Positions 1-7,196 are shown, counted from the first letter of the stretch. The stretch: 7,366 nucleotides of DNA from an uncultured Clostridia bacterium (GCA_937893735.1 CALBGD010000053.1:1-7366); one strand, 5' to 3'. Made by a program: numbers and translations. The notes: a model not told the origin generated them from the letters alone.

Positions 1-606
1 TATTACGAAGATTTGAAAACATATCTCGAGGGAGCAGCCAACGGCGCGGATCATCTGCTGTGGAACGGCTATACGACCATAAATCCCACCAGCGGATTTA
101 TCGTGCTCGATACAAAGTCACTTATCCAGATGTCCGGCACAGTTCTTGCGGCGCAGTATTTCAATGTGCTGTCATGGTGCTGGGAGCAGATTACCCATGA
201 CCGTAAGGAACGAATTATGCTGGTGGCTGACGAATGCTGGACGATGATCGATCCACGTTGTCCGCAGTCGCTGGAATTCCTCAAAAATGCTGAGAAACGC
301 GCCCGTAAGTACGAAGGAAGCATTATCGTGGGTACCCAGTCCACTAACGACTTCCTTGACCCGGAAGTTAAATTCTATGGGCAGTCCGTCCTTGACCTGC
401 CTACATTCAAGCTGCTGTTTTCAATGGACGGTAAATCGCTAAAGGAAACAACTGAATTGTTCAATCTGAATGACGCACAGAGCGAGTACATTTCTTCCGG
501 TCAGCGCGGCACGGCATTGATGAAAGTGGGAAATCAGGCTGTTATCGTTCGCTTTGAGCTGAGCGAGGAACGTCTTGAAATGTTCGGCAGAGGTGGAGGT
601 CGATAA
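1..606 (+). CDS. VirB4-family conjugation ATPase, C-terminal part (5' end cut)
   Basis: This is the C-terminal part of the ATPase that powers a type IV secretion/conjugation channel at the cytoplasmic membrane. The frame is open from base 1 (Tyr-Tyr-Glu-Asp before the TTG at 13), so the gene begins left of the window and the TTG is internal. Seen in the sequence: a Walker B segment, MLVADECWTMID, with the acidic pair at about bases 229-234; then NAEKRARKYEG and IIVGTQSTNDFL, which match the KRARK and Thr-Gln motifs found after Walker B in VirB4/TraE-type ATPases. The Walker A motif must lie upstream of the window. The protein ends in a short Gly/Arg tail. The next gene starts 2 bases after the stop and has its ribosome binding site inside this gene, so the two are probably translationally coupled. 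The VirB4 assignment is quite secure; the exact subfamily cannot be told from this part. Confidence 0.87.
   Translation, partial: YYEDLKTYLEGAANGADHLLWNGYTTINPTSGFIVLDTKSLIQMSGTVLAAQYFNVLSWCWEQITHDRKERIMLVADECWTMIDPRCPQSLEFLKNAEKRARKYEGSIIVGTQSTNDFLDPEVKFYGQSVLDLPTFKLLFSMDGKSLKETTELFNLNDAQSEYISSGQRGTALMKVGNQAVIVRFELSEERLEMFGRGGGR
595..599 (+). promoter_or_regulatory. Shine-Dalgarno site selecting a TTG start
   Basis: GGAGG lies inside the last codons of the VirB4-like gene, 9 bases before the TTG at 609. The in-frame ATGs further in, from about 633, have no such site upstream. This makes TTG 609 the preferred start and suggests translational coupling between the two genes. Confidence 0.7.
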
Positions 607-608
607 GT

Positions 609-2564
609 TTGGCGGTAAATCCCAAAATAATAATGATGGCGATGCAGGCAGCTAAGAGCGAAAAAGTTCGAAAAGCCGTTCTGTATATAGTGTTTATGAC
701 TCTCGGGCTTATAATGATGATATTCGTTGTATTCACCGGGTTGATAAGCGGGCTTTTTGCGGTGGTTGAGAATACTAATCTAAAAAATCACTGGAATTAT
801 ATGCGCGCCAACATTTCCGAAGTATTCAACGGCATTGAGGGCGAAATCAATTCAGAGGTGAAAGATGAAGTTTATGACTTCATGCCGGAGTTTTCTGTAA
901 ACCTTTCAAAAGCCACCATAGCCAACAACTTTGACGGCAGTTCCCTTATCCTATACGATGAGGATGAAATATCCCGAGCTGAGAATATAATGCGTGATTA
1001 CGCCGGACAGCTCCGTGCAATAAAATCTCAGGACGCATTCGACCGCTACGTTTCCGATTTTGACACAGAACTTTCTTTTTCGGATATCAGCAGCATTCAA
1101 TTCACTGATGACACAGGTATAGATAATCTGTCCGAATACAGCGATGAACTTAAAACTTTTCTTTATCATCGTGCTATGGAACAGATGAGTAAATACAACT
1201 ACACGTTTGAAAAGGTTGAGGTTGACGGAAAGCCGGCTGACCGTCAGACCCTTGTTGTGACAGCAGCGGATGGCAGCACTCAGACAGTGGAATACACCTG
1301 CATAGGCGGCGGGGAGATATATCTCCCGGAGTTCCTTGCTATGTATCACATACGGCAGGTTCGGGAGTATCTTATTAAAGTTACCGAAAATAAAATAGCG
1401 GAAGATGTAGACAGCCAGCTCGCTTTAGCTGTCGGTGACATACCGGATACCAAAGAAGAAGCCCAGGAATACATTGAAAGCTCGTGGAACAGCATGATCA
1501 ATGGAAAGGGTGCGATAAACCTCAATATTTTTGAGGTGTCTAATCTGAAAGCAATTATGGAAAATGCCAATATGGACGGTGCCGTCAAGATTCAAACAGA
1601 ACGTTCCTCCGATAAGCTATCCATCACGCTGGAAACAGTCGGTTCTGATTTATGGAAAGAGATTTTTCAAATAGAAGAAAATCTCTGGGAGTACGTCGGA
1701 CAGACTCAATCCGCAATTGAGATGGCTCTTACCGACGCCGAAATTCCTGAAGAGGAATGGACTATATCCCTGGACAATATGGTTCAACTCGCGCTGTTCG
1801 TATATTTCGAAGGCTTCTTCGAACTTCCGGTCAGCAGCTCAGACCTTGCACCGGGAGGTAATGGTATACTGTCGCAGTGCGGTGATGTGTCAGAGCTGCA
1901 CCAGTACACCTACGGCACGAAGGATATGGGAGTTCCTGAAAGAGGCATTACGCTTGAGCTGACAGGCAGGACAGCGATCCATGCAGATTTGCTTAATTGT
2001 GGAAGCTGTATACAGGACGCATTTATATATGATGTGTGGAACATGGACGAGCAGGATATCGCTAATGATACCAATTCCAAAGTCTTTAACCAGAGTGCAG
2101 TCACTCTCGCATACATAATTGATACCGACCAGTTTGAAGAAGATTACGGCTTTCCTTTCCCGACAATAAACGGGTTACGCCACGGAAGCACGATTACTCT
2201 TTTTCTGGAATTCACCTGTCTGAGCGAAGTGGAATTTGAAGACCTTGACATTGGCAGTTCCGTTGACCTTGAGAATTTGACTGTTGGTTACTCGCATGAC
2301 GGGTATTACAGCGACACTTACGACAAGGGACTTTGGCGTCACCATCTTAACCGTGATGAATGCGTTCCGCACGTCGGAATAAAGACCTATTTCATGTCTG
2401 GCGAAGCTGCTGCCCCTGATCCGCCGCAGGGAACACATTACTATGGCGGACCAAGTGCAAAGGATATTGGCGTAGTTGCCAATCCCCGACTTTGGTTCAA
2501 GGCATTCCGCACCGGCATGAGCGATGAACTGTTTGAAACTATCAAGGCTGTTGAGCCGGAATAG
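609..2564 (+). CDS. single-pass membrane protein of the conjugation gene block, large extracytoplasmic region
   Basis: A 651-residue protein. It has a short basic N-terminus, one strong hydrophobic segment at about residues 24-51 (rich in Leu, Ile, Met, Phe and Val), and then a long acidic, mostly soluble region. A cytoplasmic N-terminus and an external C-terminus are the likely topology. The N-terminal design and the position straight after VirB4 resemble the Gram-positive conjugation proteins that carry a cell-wall hydrolase (lysozyme, NlpC/P60 or CHAP) behind a membrane anchor. I see no such catalytic domain here. Several Cys occur in the outer region, including a CGSC at about residue 460. 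The probable role is a structural or wall-spanning component of the mating channel, inferred from context only. The start is TTG, chosen for the SD at 595-599. The next gene starts 29 bases after the stop. Confidence 0.72.
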   Translation: MAVNPKIIMMAMQAAKSEKVRKAVLYIVFMTLGLIMMIFVVFTGLISGLFAVVENTNLKNHWNYMRANISEVFNGIEGEINSEVKDEVYDFMPEFSVNLSKATIANNFDGSSLILYDEDEISRAENIMRDYAGQLRAIKSQDAFDRYVSDFDTELSFSDISSIQFTDDTGIDNLSEYSDELKTFLYHRAMEQMSKYNYTFEKVEVDGKPADRQTLVVTAADGSTQTVEYTCIGGGEIYLPEFLAMYHIRQVREYLIKVTENKIAEDVDSQLALAVGDIPDTKEEAQEYIESSWNSMINGKGAINLNIFEVSNLKAIMENANMDGAVKIQTERSSDKLSITLETVGSDLWKEIFQIEENLWEYVGQTQSAIEMALTDAEIPEEEWTISLDNMVQLALFVYFEGFFELPVSSSDLAPGGNGILSQCGDVSELHQYTYGTKDMGVPERGITLELTGRTAIHADLLNCGSCIQDAFIYDVWNMDEQDIANDTNSKVFNQSAVTLAYIIDTDQFEEDYGFPFPTINGLRHGSTITLFLEFTCLSEVEFEDLDIGSSVDLENLTVGYSHDGYYSDTYDKGLWRHHLNRDECVPHVGIKTYFMSGEAAAPDPPQGTHYYGGPSAKDIGVVANPRLWFKAFRTGMSDELFETIKAVEPE

Positions 2565-2593
2565 CAATATGATAAGAGAAAGGAACTTCTACC

Positions 2594-3703
2594 ATGACCA
2601 ACCCGTTACTTATTTCCCGAAAAGAAAATGCCGGAATTCTGAGAAAGATATGTTCGGAAATAGGGGCAACTCCCCGCGAAATTTCGGGTGATGAATGGTC
2701 GCTTGCACTGTTCATCAAGACAGACCTCAAAAACTATATGTACCAGTCGCACTACGTCCTCGATGTTTCAGCATTCCTGGAAAAAGGCGATGATTTAGTT
2801 GCGCTCTGTGAGGGCATTGCGCTCCAGAAAGATCCCAACAGTATAATAATCTATGCGGATCATTTCTTCCCGGGAGATGATTTCCTGGACAAGCTGGTGC
2901 ATAAGGGTATACATAATATCGTAGCCAACTACCCTGATGTGGACGAAAAGACAAACATCACGAAAATGATGGAGGATCTCAAAGAGTGCCTTACCACCGG
3001 TTTGTCCAGGCAGAAGTGGCGCAAGTACGACAAGTCCTTTGACGCATTTGCTGAAGCACGGGAAGCTGCTCTTATCGCTGAAAAAGAAAACGAGAAGCCG
3101 CGCTATTCACAGGCGAGCCTGCATATAGCGGTTGTGGGAGCGCAGAGCAGGATAGGCACAACTTCCTTTGCTTTGCGTATGGCAGAGTATTTCCGCAGCC
3201 GCGACGGCGAAAGCGTAGTCGTATGCGCCAGCCGGCGCGGAGCCGAGCAGCTCGAAATGATGGAAACCTGCTATGAAGAAGCAAAGCTGCAGGATGGAAT
3301 TTACACGATCAACGGCATAGACATTTGCAGTTCTGATACTGATACCGCAAAAGTCTACAACGCTGAGATATATGACTTTGGCAGCAAGAAGCCAACGGAC
3401 TTTTCCGGCTTCGACAAGATATATGTCATAGGCGGTACTTCGTGGAACGAGCTGCCGATGATATATGATATCCAAAATGATCTCAACATGGTAAACTACA
3501 CCGTTGCCGTCAACTTTTCCGATGAAACATCTGTTGAGAAGAACCGTGAGCTGCTTTCCGTCAACCTCAATGATGTAATTTGCCTGCCTTATGCGCCGGA
3601 TCCGTTCTCACTGACCGCCGGATATGAGGAGATTTTCGACAAGGATTTTGTCGAGTGGGCAGACAGCCCTGCTGAAGAAGCTGATTTATCAGCCGAAAAA
3701 TAA
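2594..3703 (+). CDS. TadZ/CpaE-like protein: receiver-like domain plus ParA/MinD-type ATPase fold
   Basis: A 369-residue protein. Residues about 55-110 show the alternating strand/helix pattern of a receiver-like domain (VLDVSAFL, SIIIYADHF, GIHNIV). Residues about 175-340 look like a ParA/MinD/TadZ-type P-loop domain: HIAVVGAQSRIGTTSFAL at 177-194 fills the P-loop position, IYDFG near 259-263 the Walker B-like position, and DKIYVIGG near 274-281 a following core strand. The Lys of GKTT is replaced, so the P-loop reads RIGTTS, and nucleotide hydrolysis may be weak or lost. Proteins of this architecture localise secretion or pilus machinery at a cell pole or membrane site; here it may position the conjugation apparatus, which is inference. 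An SD (AGAAAGGA, 2577-2584) lies 9 bases before the ATG. The C-terminus is acidic. The next gene starts 20 bases downstream, consistent with one operon. Confidence 0.65.
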   Translation: MTNPLLISRKENAGILRKICSEIGATPREISGDEWSLALFIKTDLKNYMYQSHYVLDVSAFLEKGDDLVALCEGIALQKDPNSIIIYADHFFPGDDFLDKLVHKGIHNIVANYPDVDEKTNITKMMEDLKECLTTGLSRQKWRKYDKSFDAFAEAREAALIAEKENEKPRYSQASLHIAVVGAQSRIGTTSFALRMAEYFRSRDGESVVVCASRRGAEQLEMMETCYEEAKLQDGIYTINGIDICSSDTDTAKVYNAEIYDFGSKKPTDFSGFDKIYVIGGTSWNELPMIYDIQNDLNMVNYTVAVNFSDETSVEKNRELLSVNLNDVICLPYAPDPFSLTAGYEEIFDKDFVEWADSPAEEADLSAEK

Positions 3704-3723
3704 AGATATGGAGCAAACAAGAC

Positions 3724-4602
3724 ATGAAACAGAACAGACAGTTTGTCCGGGTGAATTCGGACTTTATAAACAAGGACCTGTCAGCCGGCGCTGTAATGGT
3801 TCTGTTTCTGCTTGCTTCGATAGCCCAGGCTGGCGGCAGTGATACTGCTGTCATATCCAATGCAAGAATCGCTGAGCGCACCAAGCTCACGAATATAACC
3901 AGAATAATCAATGAACTGTACGCCATAGGTGCAGTAACTGAGCGCATTCAGCGCTTCAAGAGCAATCGCCAGAAGTGCAACGCTTACGTCCTTTCAGAAG
4001 CCGTTTCAGCGCCGAAAAATTATGTTCTTGTTCCGGTATCCGCGGTGGAACTTCCTAAAAGCTGTCTTAGGCTGTTTATGCTGTACTGCATACACGCTAG
4101 TGCCGTGGGACGCTGCCTGCTGTCCCTTTCAATGATACAGGAGCTTTCCGGAATGGCGCGCGGAACGATTATTTCATGCAACAAGGAACTTACGGAGCAA
4201 GGCTACATAGCCAAGCAGCAGTACGTTCGCAGAGAGGGAGATTTCGGATACAACCGAGTATACATCTCTCATCTTCTCCGGCGCAGGAGCGAAACCAAAC
4301 GTGCTGAAACATTCCGTATTATCGTCAATTCCGGCGTTCTCAGCTTTGAGAGTAAATGCGCTGCTGAGCGCTCACTGTCACATGAGCCAACCCCAGAATT
4401 TGCAAAAGCAATGCGATATCTGTTCCGGAATACCAGAGTTGCACATTTTATCAGGACTATTCTCCGCAGCATGAAAAATGCTGCGGTTTTTCTTTGCCAG
4501 AAATGGGGTAGTCGAAAAAAGAATATCCGATTTATAAATCTAAAACCTGTTTTAATAATTAAAAAATATATTCCGAAAAAAGAATTATTATACTTTCGGT
4601 AA
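3724..4602 (+). CDS. tandem winged helix-turn-helix protein, replication- or transcription-type
   Basis: The open frame encodes 292 residues. Residues about 8-90 and 100-182 each look like a winged helix-turn-helix unit: ISNARIAERTKL then IINELYAIGAVTE in the first, and SLSMIQELSGMARGTI then CNKELTEQGYIAKQ and a GYNRVYI wing in the second. Two such units in tandem fit Rep-type plasmid initiators and some mobile-element regulators; DNA binding is likely but the target is unknown. A weak SD (GGAG, 3710-3713) precedes the ATG by 10 bases. Oddity: a strong intrinsic terminator occupies bases 4464-4495, so residues from about 248 are encoded by the hairpin and the AT-rich stretch after it. The last 45 or so residues look like read-through rather than conserved protein. 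The frame one base over stops with TGA at 4472-4474, inside the hairpin loop, so a small indel or loss of an earlier stop is possible. The true C-terminus is uncertain. Confidence 0.65.
   Translation: MKQNRQFVRVNSDFINKDLSAGAVMVLFLLASIAQAGGSDTAVISNARIAERTKLTNITRIINELYAIGAVTERIQRFKSNRQKCNAYVLSEAVSAPKNYVLVPVSAVELPKSCLRLFMLYCIHASAVGRCLLSLSMIQELSGMARGTIISCNKELTEQGYIAKQQYVRREGDFGYNRVYISHLLRRRSETKRAETFRIIVNSGVLSFESKCAAERSLSHEPTPEFAKAMRYLFRNTRVAHFIRTILRSMKNAAVFLCQKWGSRKKNIRFINLKPVLIIKKYIPKKELLYFR
4464..4495 (+). terminator. intrinsic terminator closing the conjugation gene block
   Basis: Perfect 9-bp stem CCGCAGCAT / ATGCTGCGG (4464-4472 with 4478-4486), GAAAA loop, followed by TTTTTCTTT. This is a textbook rho-independent terminator. 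It lies within the open frame of the winged-helix gene, so either that gene really ends near here or its last 45 codons are rarely transcribed. Confidence 0.88.
4513..4585 (+). repeat. 12-base direct repeat CGAAAAAAGAAT
   Basis: CGAAAAAAGAAT occurs at 4513-4524 and again at 4574-4585, 61 bases apart, in the AT-rich stretch between the terminator and the next gene. It could be a regulator-binding repeat or chance in A-rich sequence. Confidence 0.5.
4573..4599 (+). promoter_or_regulatory. possible promoter -10 within an inverted repeat
   Basis: TATACT at 4589-4594 is a good -10 match, but no convincing -35 lies 16-18 bases upstream. The -10 is framed by CCGAAA (4573-4578) and TTTCGG (4594-4599), an inverted repeat that could be an operator. 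Its place after a strong terminator and before the gene at 4620 makes a promoter here plausible. Confidence 0.35.
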
Positions 4603-4619
4603 TTTGAAAGGAGCTGCTT

Positions 4620-5594
4620 ATGTTAAGCATAGAAACGATTTCTCAGCGGCTTGCGGACGCCAAAGGCAAGCGTGAGCGCCTTATATCGACCCTTAACCGG
4701 CATACTGCCGCCCTGGAGAAAAAAGAACGCGAATTTGAGAAAACCTACAAGCTGAAGCCGGAGCTTTGCAGCGAGGAATCTCTTAGAGGAAATGACAAGG
4801 CGTTCTGGGATTTCTACTCGATCAAATCGAAAAATAGCGATATTCTTTCCGTGAACAAACGTATCCAGGAAGCAGAAGAACGTATTCAGGCGCTCCAGGC
4901 TGAACTTCGCTCAGCCGAAGCACAGCAGGCATTCATGGAAAATCAAATTCCTGATGTTATAAAAGACTTCTTCGTACGCTGGAAGGAAGACAGTATTTCT
5001 TTTTTCAGCAATCGTTATGAGCAGTACCAGGATTTTGTCCAGGAGCTCCGAACAAAAGAGCTTGCAGCCCGGAAAGAAGCGGTCAGGACGCTTCCTGCAT
5101 ATTCTCAATACGCAGAACGTGTGGACAGAATGAGCGATTACGATCTGCACAACGTATTCCCCAGAAAGCCAATGGAAGATTTCCTGAAATCGCTGAATCT
5201 TGATTATCGCAGTATCAGCGAAGCTAAGAGCAGCTTCACCGGTCCGATCGTTTCTGAGATGTGCAAGTACAATGACCCGGAGCAGCGGAGAGCATTCCTT
5301 GAGCGAACCATGGACCGTGAAATGAGAAGCAAAATGCTTGACCTGGCTCAGCGAATAGGGGAAAAGGTCGGCAGAATAACCGACGCTGCGGGTCTGCACG
5401 TTCAGAACGGCGAAATTGCCGGCGTGATTTACGGAGAGAATGGCAGTGCGACTATTCAGACGATCGGCGCCGGCGGGTATAATATTCAGCGCTTTCATTT
5501 TCGGACGCTTGTTCATGAACTGGAGCAGTACCAAGCTCACGACCAGGGCGAGCAGCCTGAGCAGGAAGAAGACGGCGATGAAATGGAGATGTGA
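4620..5594 (+). CDS. coiled-coil protein of unknown function, mobile-element associated
   Basis: A 324-residue protein that I cannot place in a named family. Residues about 8-45 and 78-108 are charged heptad-like helices (Glu, Lys, Arg, Ala, Leu) that should form coiled coils. The middle (110-240) is mostly helical and soluble, with no signal peptide or membrane segment. Residues about 255-299 form a distinct block, GLHVQNGEIAGVIYGENG followed by TIQTIGAGGYNIQ and RFHFRTLVH, which reads like a small beta-rich domain. From memory this block resembles the ends of other uncharacterised Firmicute mobile-element proteins. The last 25 residues are very acidic. A strong SD (AAAGGAG, 4607-4613) lies 6 bases before the ATG. 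It sits alone between the upstream terminator and the first palindrome, so it is probably its own transcription unit. A role in conjugation or DNA processing is only a guess from context. Confidence 0.7.
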   Translation: MLSIETISQRLADAKGKRERLISTLNRHTAALEKKEREFEKTYKLKPELCSEESLRGNDKAFWDFYSIKSKNSDILSVNKRIQEAEERIQALQAELRSAEAQQAFMENQIPDVIKDFFVRWKEDSISFFSNRYEQYQDFVQELRTKELAARKEAVRTLPAYSQYAERVDRMSDYDLHNVFPRKPMEDFLKSLNLDYRSISEAKSSFTGPIVSEMCKYNDPEQRRAFLERTMDREMRSKMLDLAQRIGEKVGRITDAAGLHVQNGEIAGVIYGENGSATIQTIGAGGYNIQRFHFRTLVHELEQYQAHDQGEQPEQEEDGDEMEM

Positions 5595-5606
5595 GTAAAG
5601 AAAGTG

Positions 5607-5625
5607 GTGCCTCATGGTGAGGCAC
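5607..5625. repeat. palindrome copy 1, upstream of the Cys-cluster gene
   Basis: GTGCCTCATGGTGAGGCAC has perfect 8-bp arms around a 3-base centre. It begins 12 bases after the stop of the coiled-coil gene and ends 26 bases before the ATG at 5652. It matches the copy at 7200-7218 at 17 of 19 bases. GTAGTTTTTAC follows, so this copy could act as a weak terminator on the plus strand; the other copy has no T tract, so that is unlikely to be the shared function. Confidence 0.85.
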
Positions 5626-5651
5626 GTAGTTTTTACTGGAAAGGAAAAAAT

Positions 5652-6395
5652 ATGATTGATATCCGCGAACACTTTAAGAAATCTATGCTTTCACAATATT
5701 ATGAATCTGAAGACTCAAAACGCATTCCCGAAAATGTGTTTTTGAAAATTCTTGATGATTATATGGAAACGGAATGGATTAGTAATTATGAACACGATGA
5801 AGAACAAAGACTAAAAGATTTTATTCCTCAAGGCGAACCCTATGACAGGGAACGTGCGATAGAGTACGCTGAAAAAAGAAATGTTTCGATAGATGATATT
5901 GTTTATAGCATAGCATGCGGCTTTTGGCTTGGATTCCCAATAATGATATACGAAATGGCTGAATCAAAATTTGGCATACCTCTCTGGAATACAGAAAGAC
6001 CATGGGCTGATAAAAAATGCTATAAAAAATGCCCATTGGGTGATTGCTGCAATTGCCATCCTAATATGATATTTTATATCGGCAATAAGAACTATTGCCT
6101 GGGACAGCTTTATATGAATAACAAATTACATGACAAGAGTACGCTGGGTTTGCCCGTGTATGACGATTACGAATTATATTGTCTTACAACACCATTTAAT
6201 GAACTTCATCCGCCTGAAAGAACCCCGAGCAGTATTGTCGACCAGCTGCTTGTAGGTTTTCAATTTGACTACACAGAAACAGTTCCGAAAGGATTTTTCT
6301 ATGGATGGATGTATCGTACTTACGGAGTCATTGCTCCGAAATTTCGCAGAAAGAATAATAAGTTTGTTGGCGGCAATGTTATTCCTTTTCTATAA
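5652..6395 (+). CDS. hypothetical protein with a compact Cys/His cluster
   Basis: A 247-residue protein that I do not recognise. The N-terminal third is charged and helical (many Glu, Asp, Lys). Residues about 84-100 are hydrophobic (VYSIACGFWLGFPIMIY) but too mixed for a sure membrane segment. Residues 123-136 hold a tight cluster, CYKKCPLGDCCNCH, with another Cys at 149 and one at 177; this spacing suggests a metal site (zinc or iron-sulfur) or disulfides, but matches no motif I know. The C-terminal third is aromatic-rich and ends with basic residues. The start is the ATG at 5652, 6 bases after AAAGGA (5640-5645). An in-frame GTG at 5604 would add 16 residues encoded by the palindrome but lacks a good SD. 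No promoter is evident between the previous gene and the palindrome, so read-through from the upstream unit is possible. Its 3' end overlaps the convergent gene by 17 bases. The gene is AT-rich compared with its left neighbours. Confidence 0.75.
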   Translation: MIDIREHFKKSMLSQYYESEDSKRIPENVFLKILDDYMETEWISNYEHDEEQRLKDFIPQGEPYDRERAIEYAEKRNVSIDDIVYSIACGFWLGFPIMIYEMAESKFGIPLWNTERPWADKKCYKKCPLGDCCNCHPNMIFYIGNKNYCLGQLYMNNKLHDKSTLGLPVYDDYELYCLTTPFNELHPPERTPSSIVDQLLVGFQFDYTETVPKGFFYGWMYRTYGVIAPKFRRKNNKFVGGNVIPFL

Positions 6396-7176
6396 TAATC
6401 ATATGTGACTTCTCAATCTTAAAATTGTTGTATTTTTTATGGCCTTTTTTCGTCCATTTCATGCTAGTAAACATAGCTATTAAAGCTACGTCGCAATCAA
6501 CATTATTCTTTATTTTACTATATGCTTGTTCCTTCACGATTCCTGAGCAAAACGGATTTTCTGCACCTATTTTATAAATATTAAGTGACATAAAAGGTCC
6601 ATCTTTAGAAAGACGTTTTTCCCATTTTATTTTCACACGCCCATAGAACACCATAAACCTATCATAATCTTCTTCAAGAAAAGGTGATGTCAAGGACTTG
6701 GAAGGAATACGCTTTTGGTTACTTTTTCTACTGACCTTTTCTCTAGGTATGGGTTTCATATCAATGTCGTTGCCATTTATATTTACTGCAAGGGGGTGAT
6801 CTTTAGTTCTAATCTTTTTCAAAAGAGAATCAATAACTTGGCTAAGTCTTAACTGAATATCTCTTTTGTTCGGTTCTAGATCAATCTTTGTTTCAATATG
6901 ATTATCCGATATTTCATCTAACCCCAAAACACAATCATCATTATGATCTTGATGTTGGAATCCTCTTAAATAAAAGCCATACTTTGTCCGGCACAAGGTA
7001 AGTTGAGGTACTTTACATTCGGGACAATACATATTGTTGCAGTATTTTGTCAGAAAAGCATCATTGTCCTTGATTCTTTCTTCTATCAAATCTTCGATAT
7101 TTATCACATCTACACTTTTATTTACGGGATCAATGTATGCAACTGAATCATATTTCCCATACTTTCTTTTATCCAT
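6379..7176 (-). CDS. CoiA-like zinc-motif protein with an OB-fold-like C-terminus
   Basis: A 265-residue protein, not recognised as a named family. Residues 46-82 contain C46, the pair C51-PE-C54, C62, and then FQHQDHNDDC with H75, H78 and C82. The order CPxC, strand, F-x-H, H, C resembles the zinc-binding N-terminal region of competence CoiA-type and other nucleic-acid-associated proteins. Residues 140-165 form a basic Ser/Lys/Arg linker. Residues about 172-263 alternate strands in a way that fits an OB fold (FMVFYGRVKIKWEK, FMSLNIYKI, CDVALIAMFTSMKW, NNFKIEKSHMIII), which hints at single-stranded nucleic-acid binding; this is a pattern-based inference. The start is the ATG at 7174-7176, with AAAGGAG (7182-7188, minus strand) 5 bases upstream. 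An in-frame GTG at 7216-7218 lies in the palindrome and lacks an SD. The gene is AT-rich, converges on the Cys-cluster gene and overlaps it by 17 bases. Confidence 0.75.
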   Translation of the reverse strand: MDKRKYGKYDSVAYIDPVNKSVDVINIEDLIEERIKDNDAFLTKYCNNMYCPECKVPQLTLCRTKYGFYLRGFQHQDHNDDCVLGLDEISDNHIETKIDLEPNKRDIQLRLSQVIDSLLKKIRTKDHPLAVNINGNDIDMKPIPREKVSRKSNQKRIPSKSLTSPFLEEDYDRFMVFYGRVKIKWEKRLSKDGPFMSLNIYKIGAENPFCSGIVKEQAYSKIKNNVDCDVALIAMFTSMKWTKKGHKKYNNFKIEKSHMIIIEKE

Positions 7177-7196
7177 AAATGCTCCTTTCATTATAT

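Noticed and set aside
5607..5636. Palindrome copy 1 plus TTTTT as an ordinary terminator of the coiled-coil gene
   Set aside because: Termination here is possible, but the T tract is displaced from the stem and copy 2 has no T tract on either strand, so termination does not explain the shared palindrome.
5604..5651. Longer start (GTG 5604) for the Cys-cluster gene
   Set aside because: No SD at a proper distance, while ATG 5652 has AAAGGA 6 bases upstream. The frame is noted as a finding only.
4911..5672. Long minus-strand open frame of 253 codons
   Set aside because: It lies antisense to the coiled-coil gene, which has a strong SD and plausible protein features. The antisense product looks like a random translation with no SD or motif.
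7190..7195. Perfect TATAAT on the minus strand just after palindrome copy 2, as the -10 of the zinc-motif gene
   Set aside because: Transcription would begin inside the AAAGGAG ribosome site, and no -35 match lies 16-18 bases upstream. It is more likely AT-rich leader sequence.
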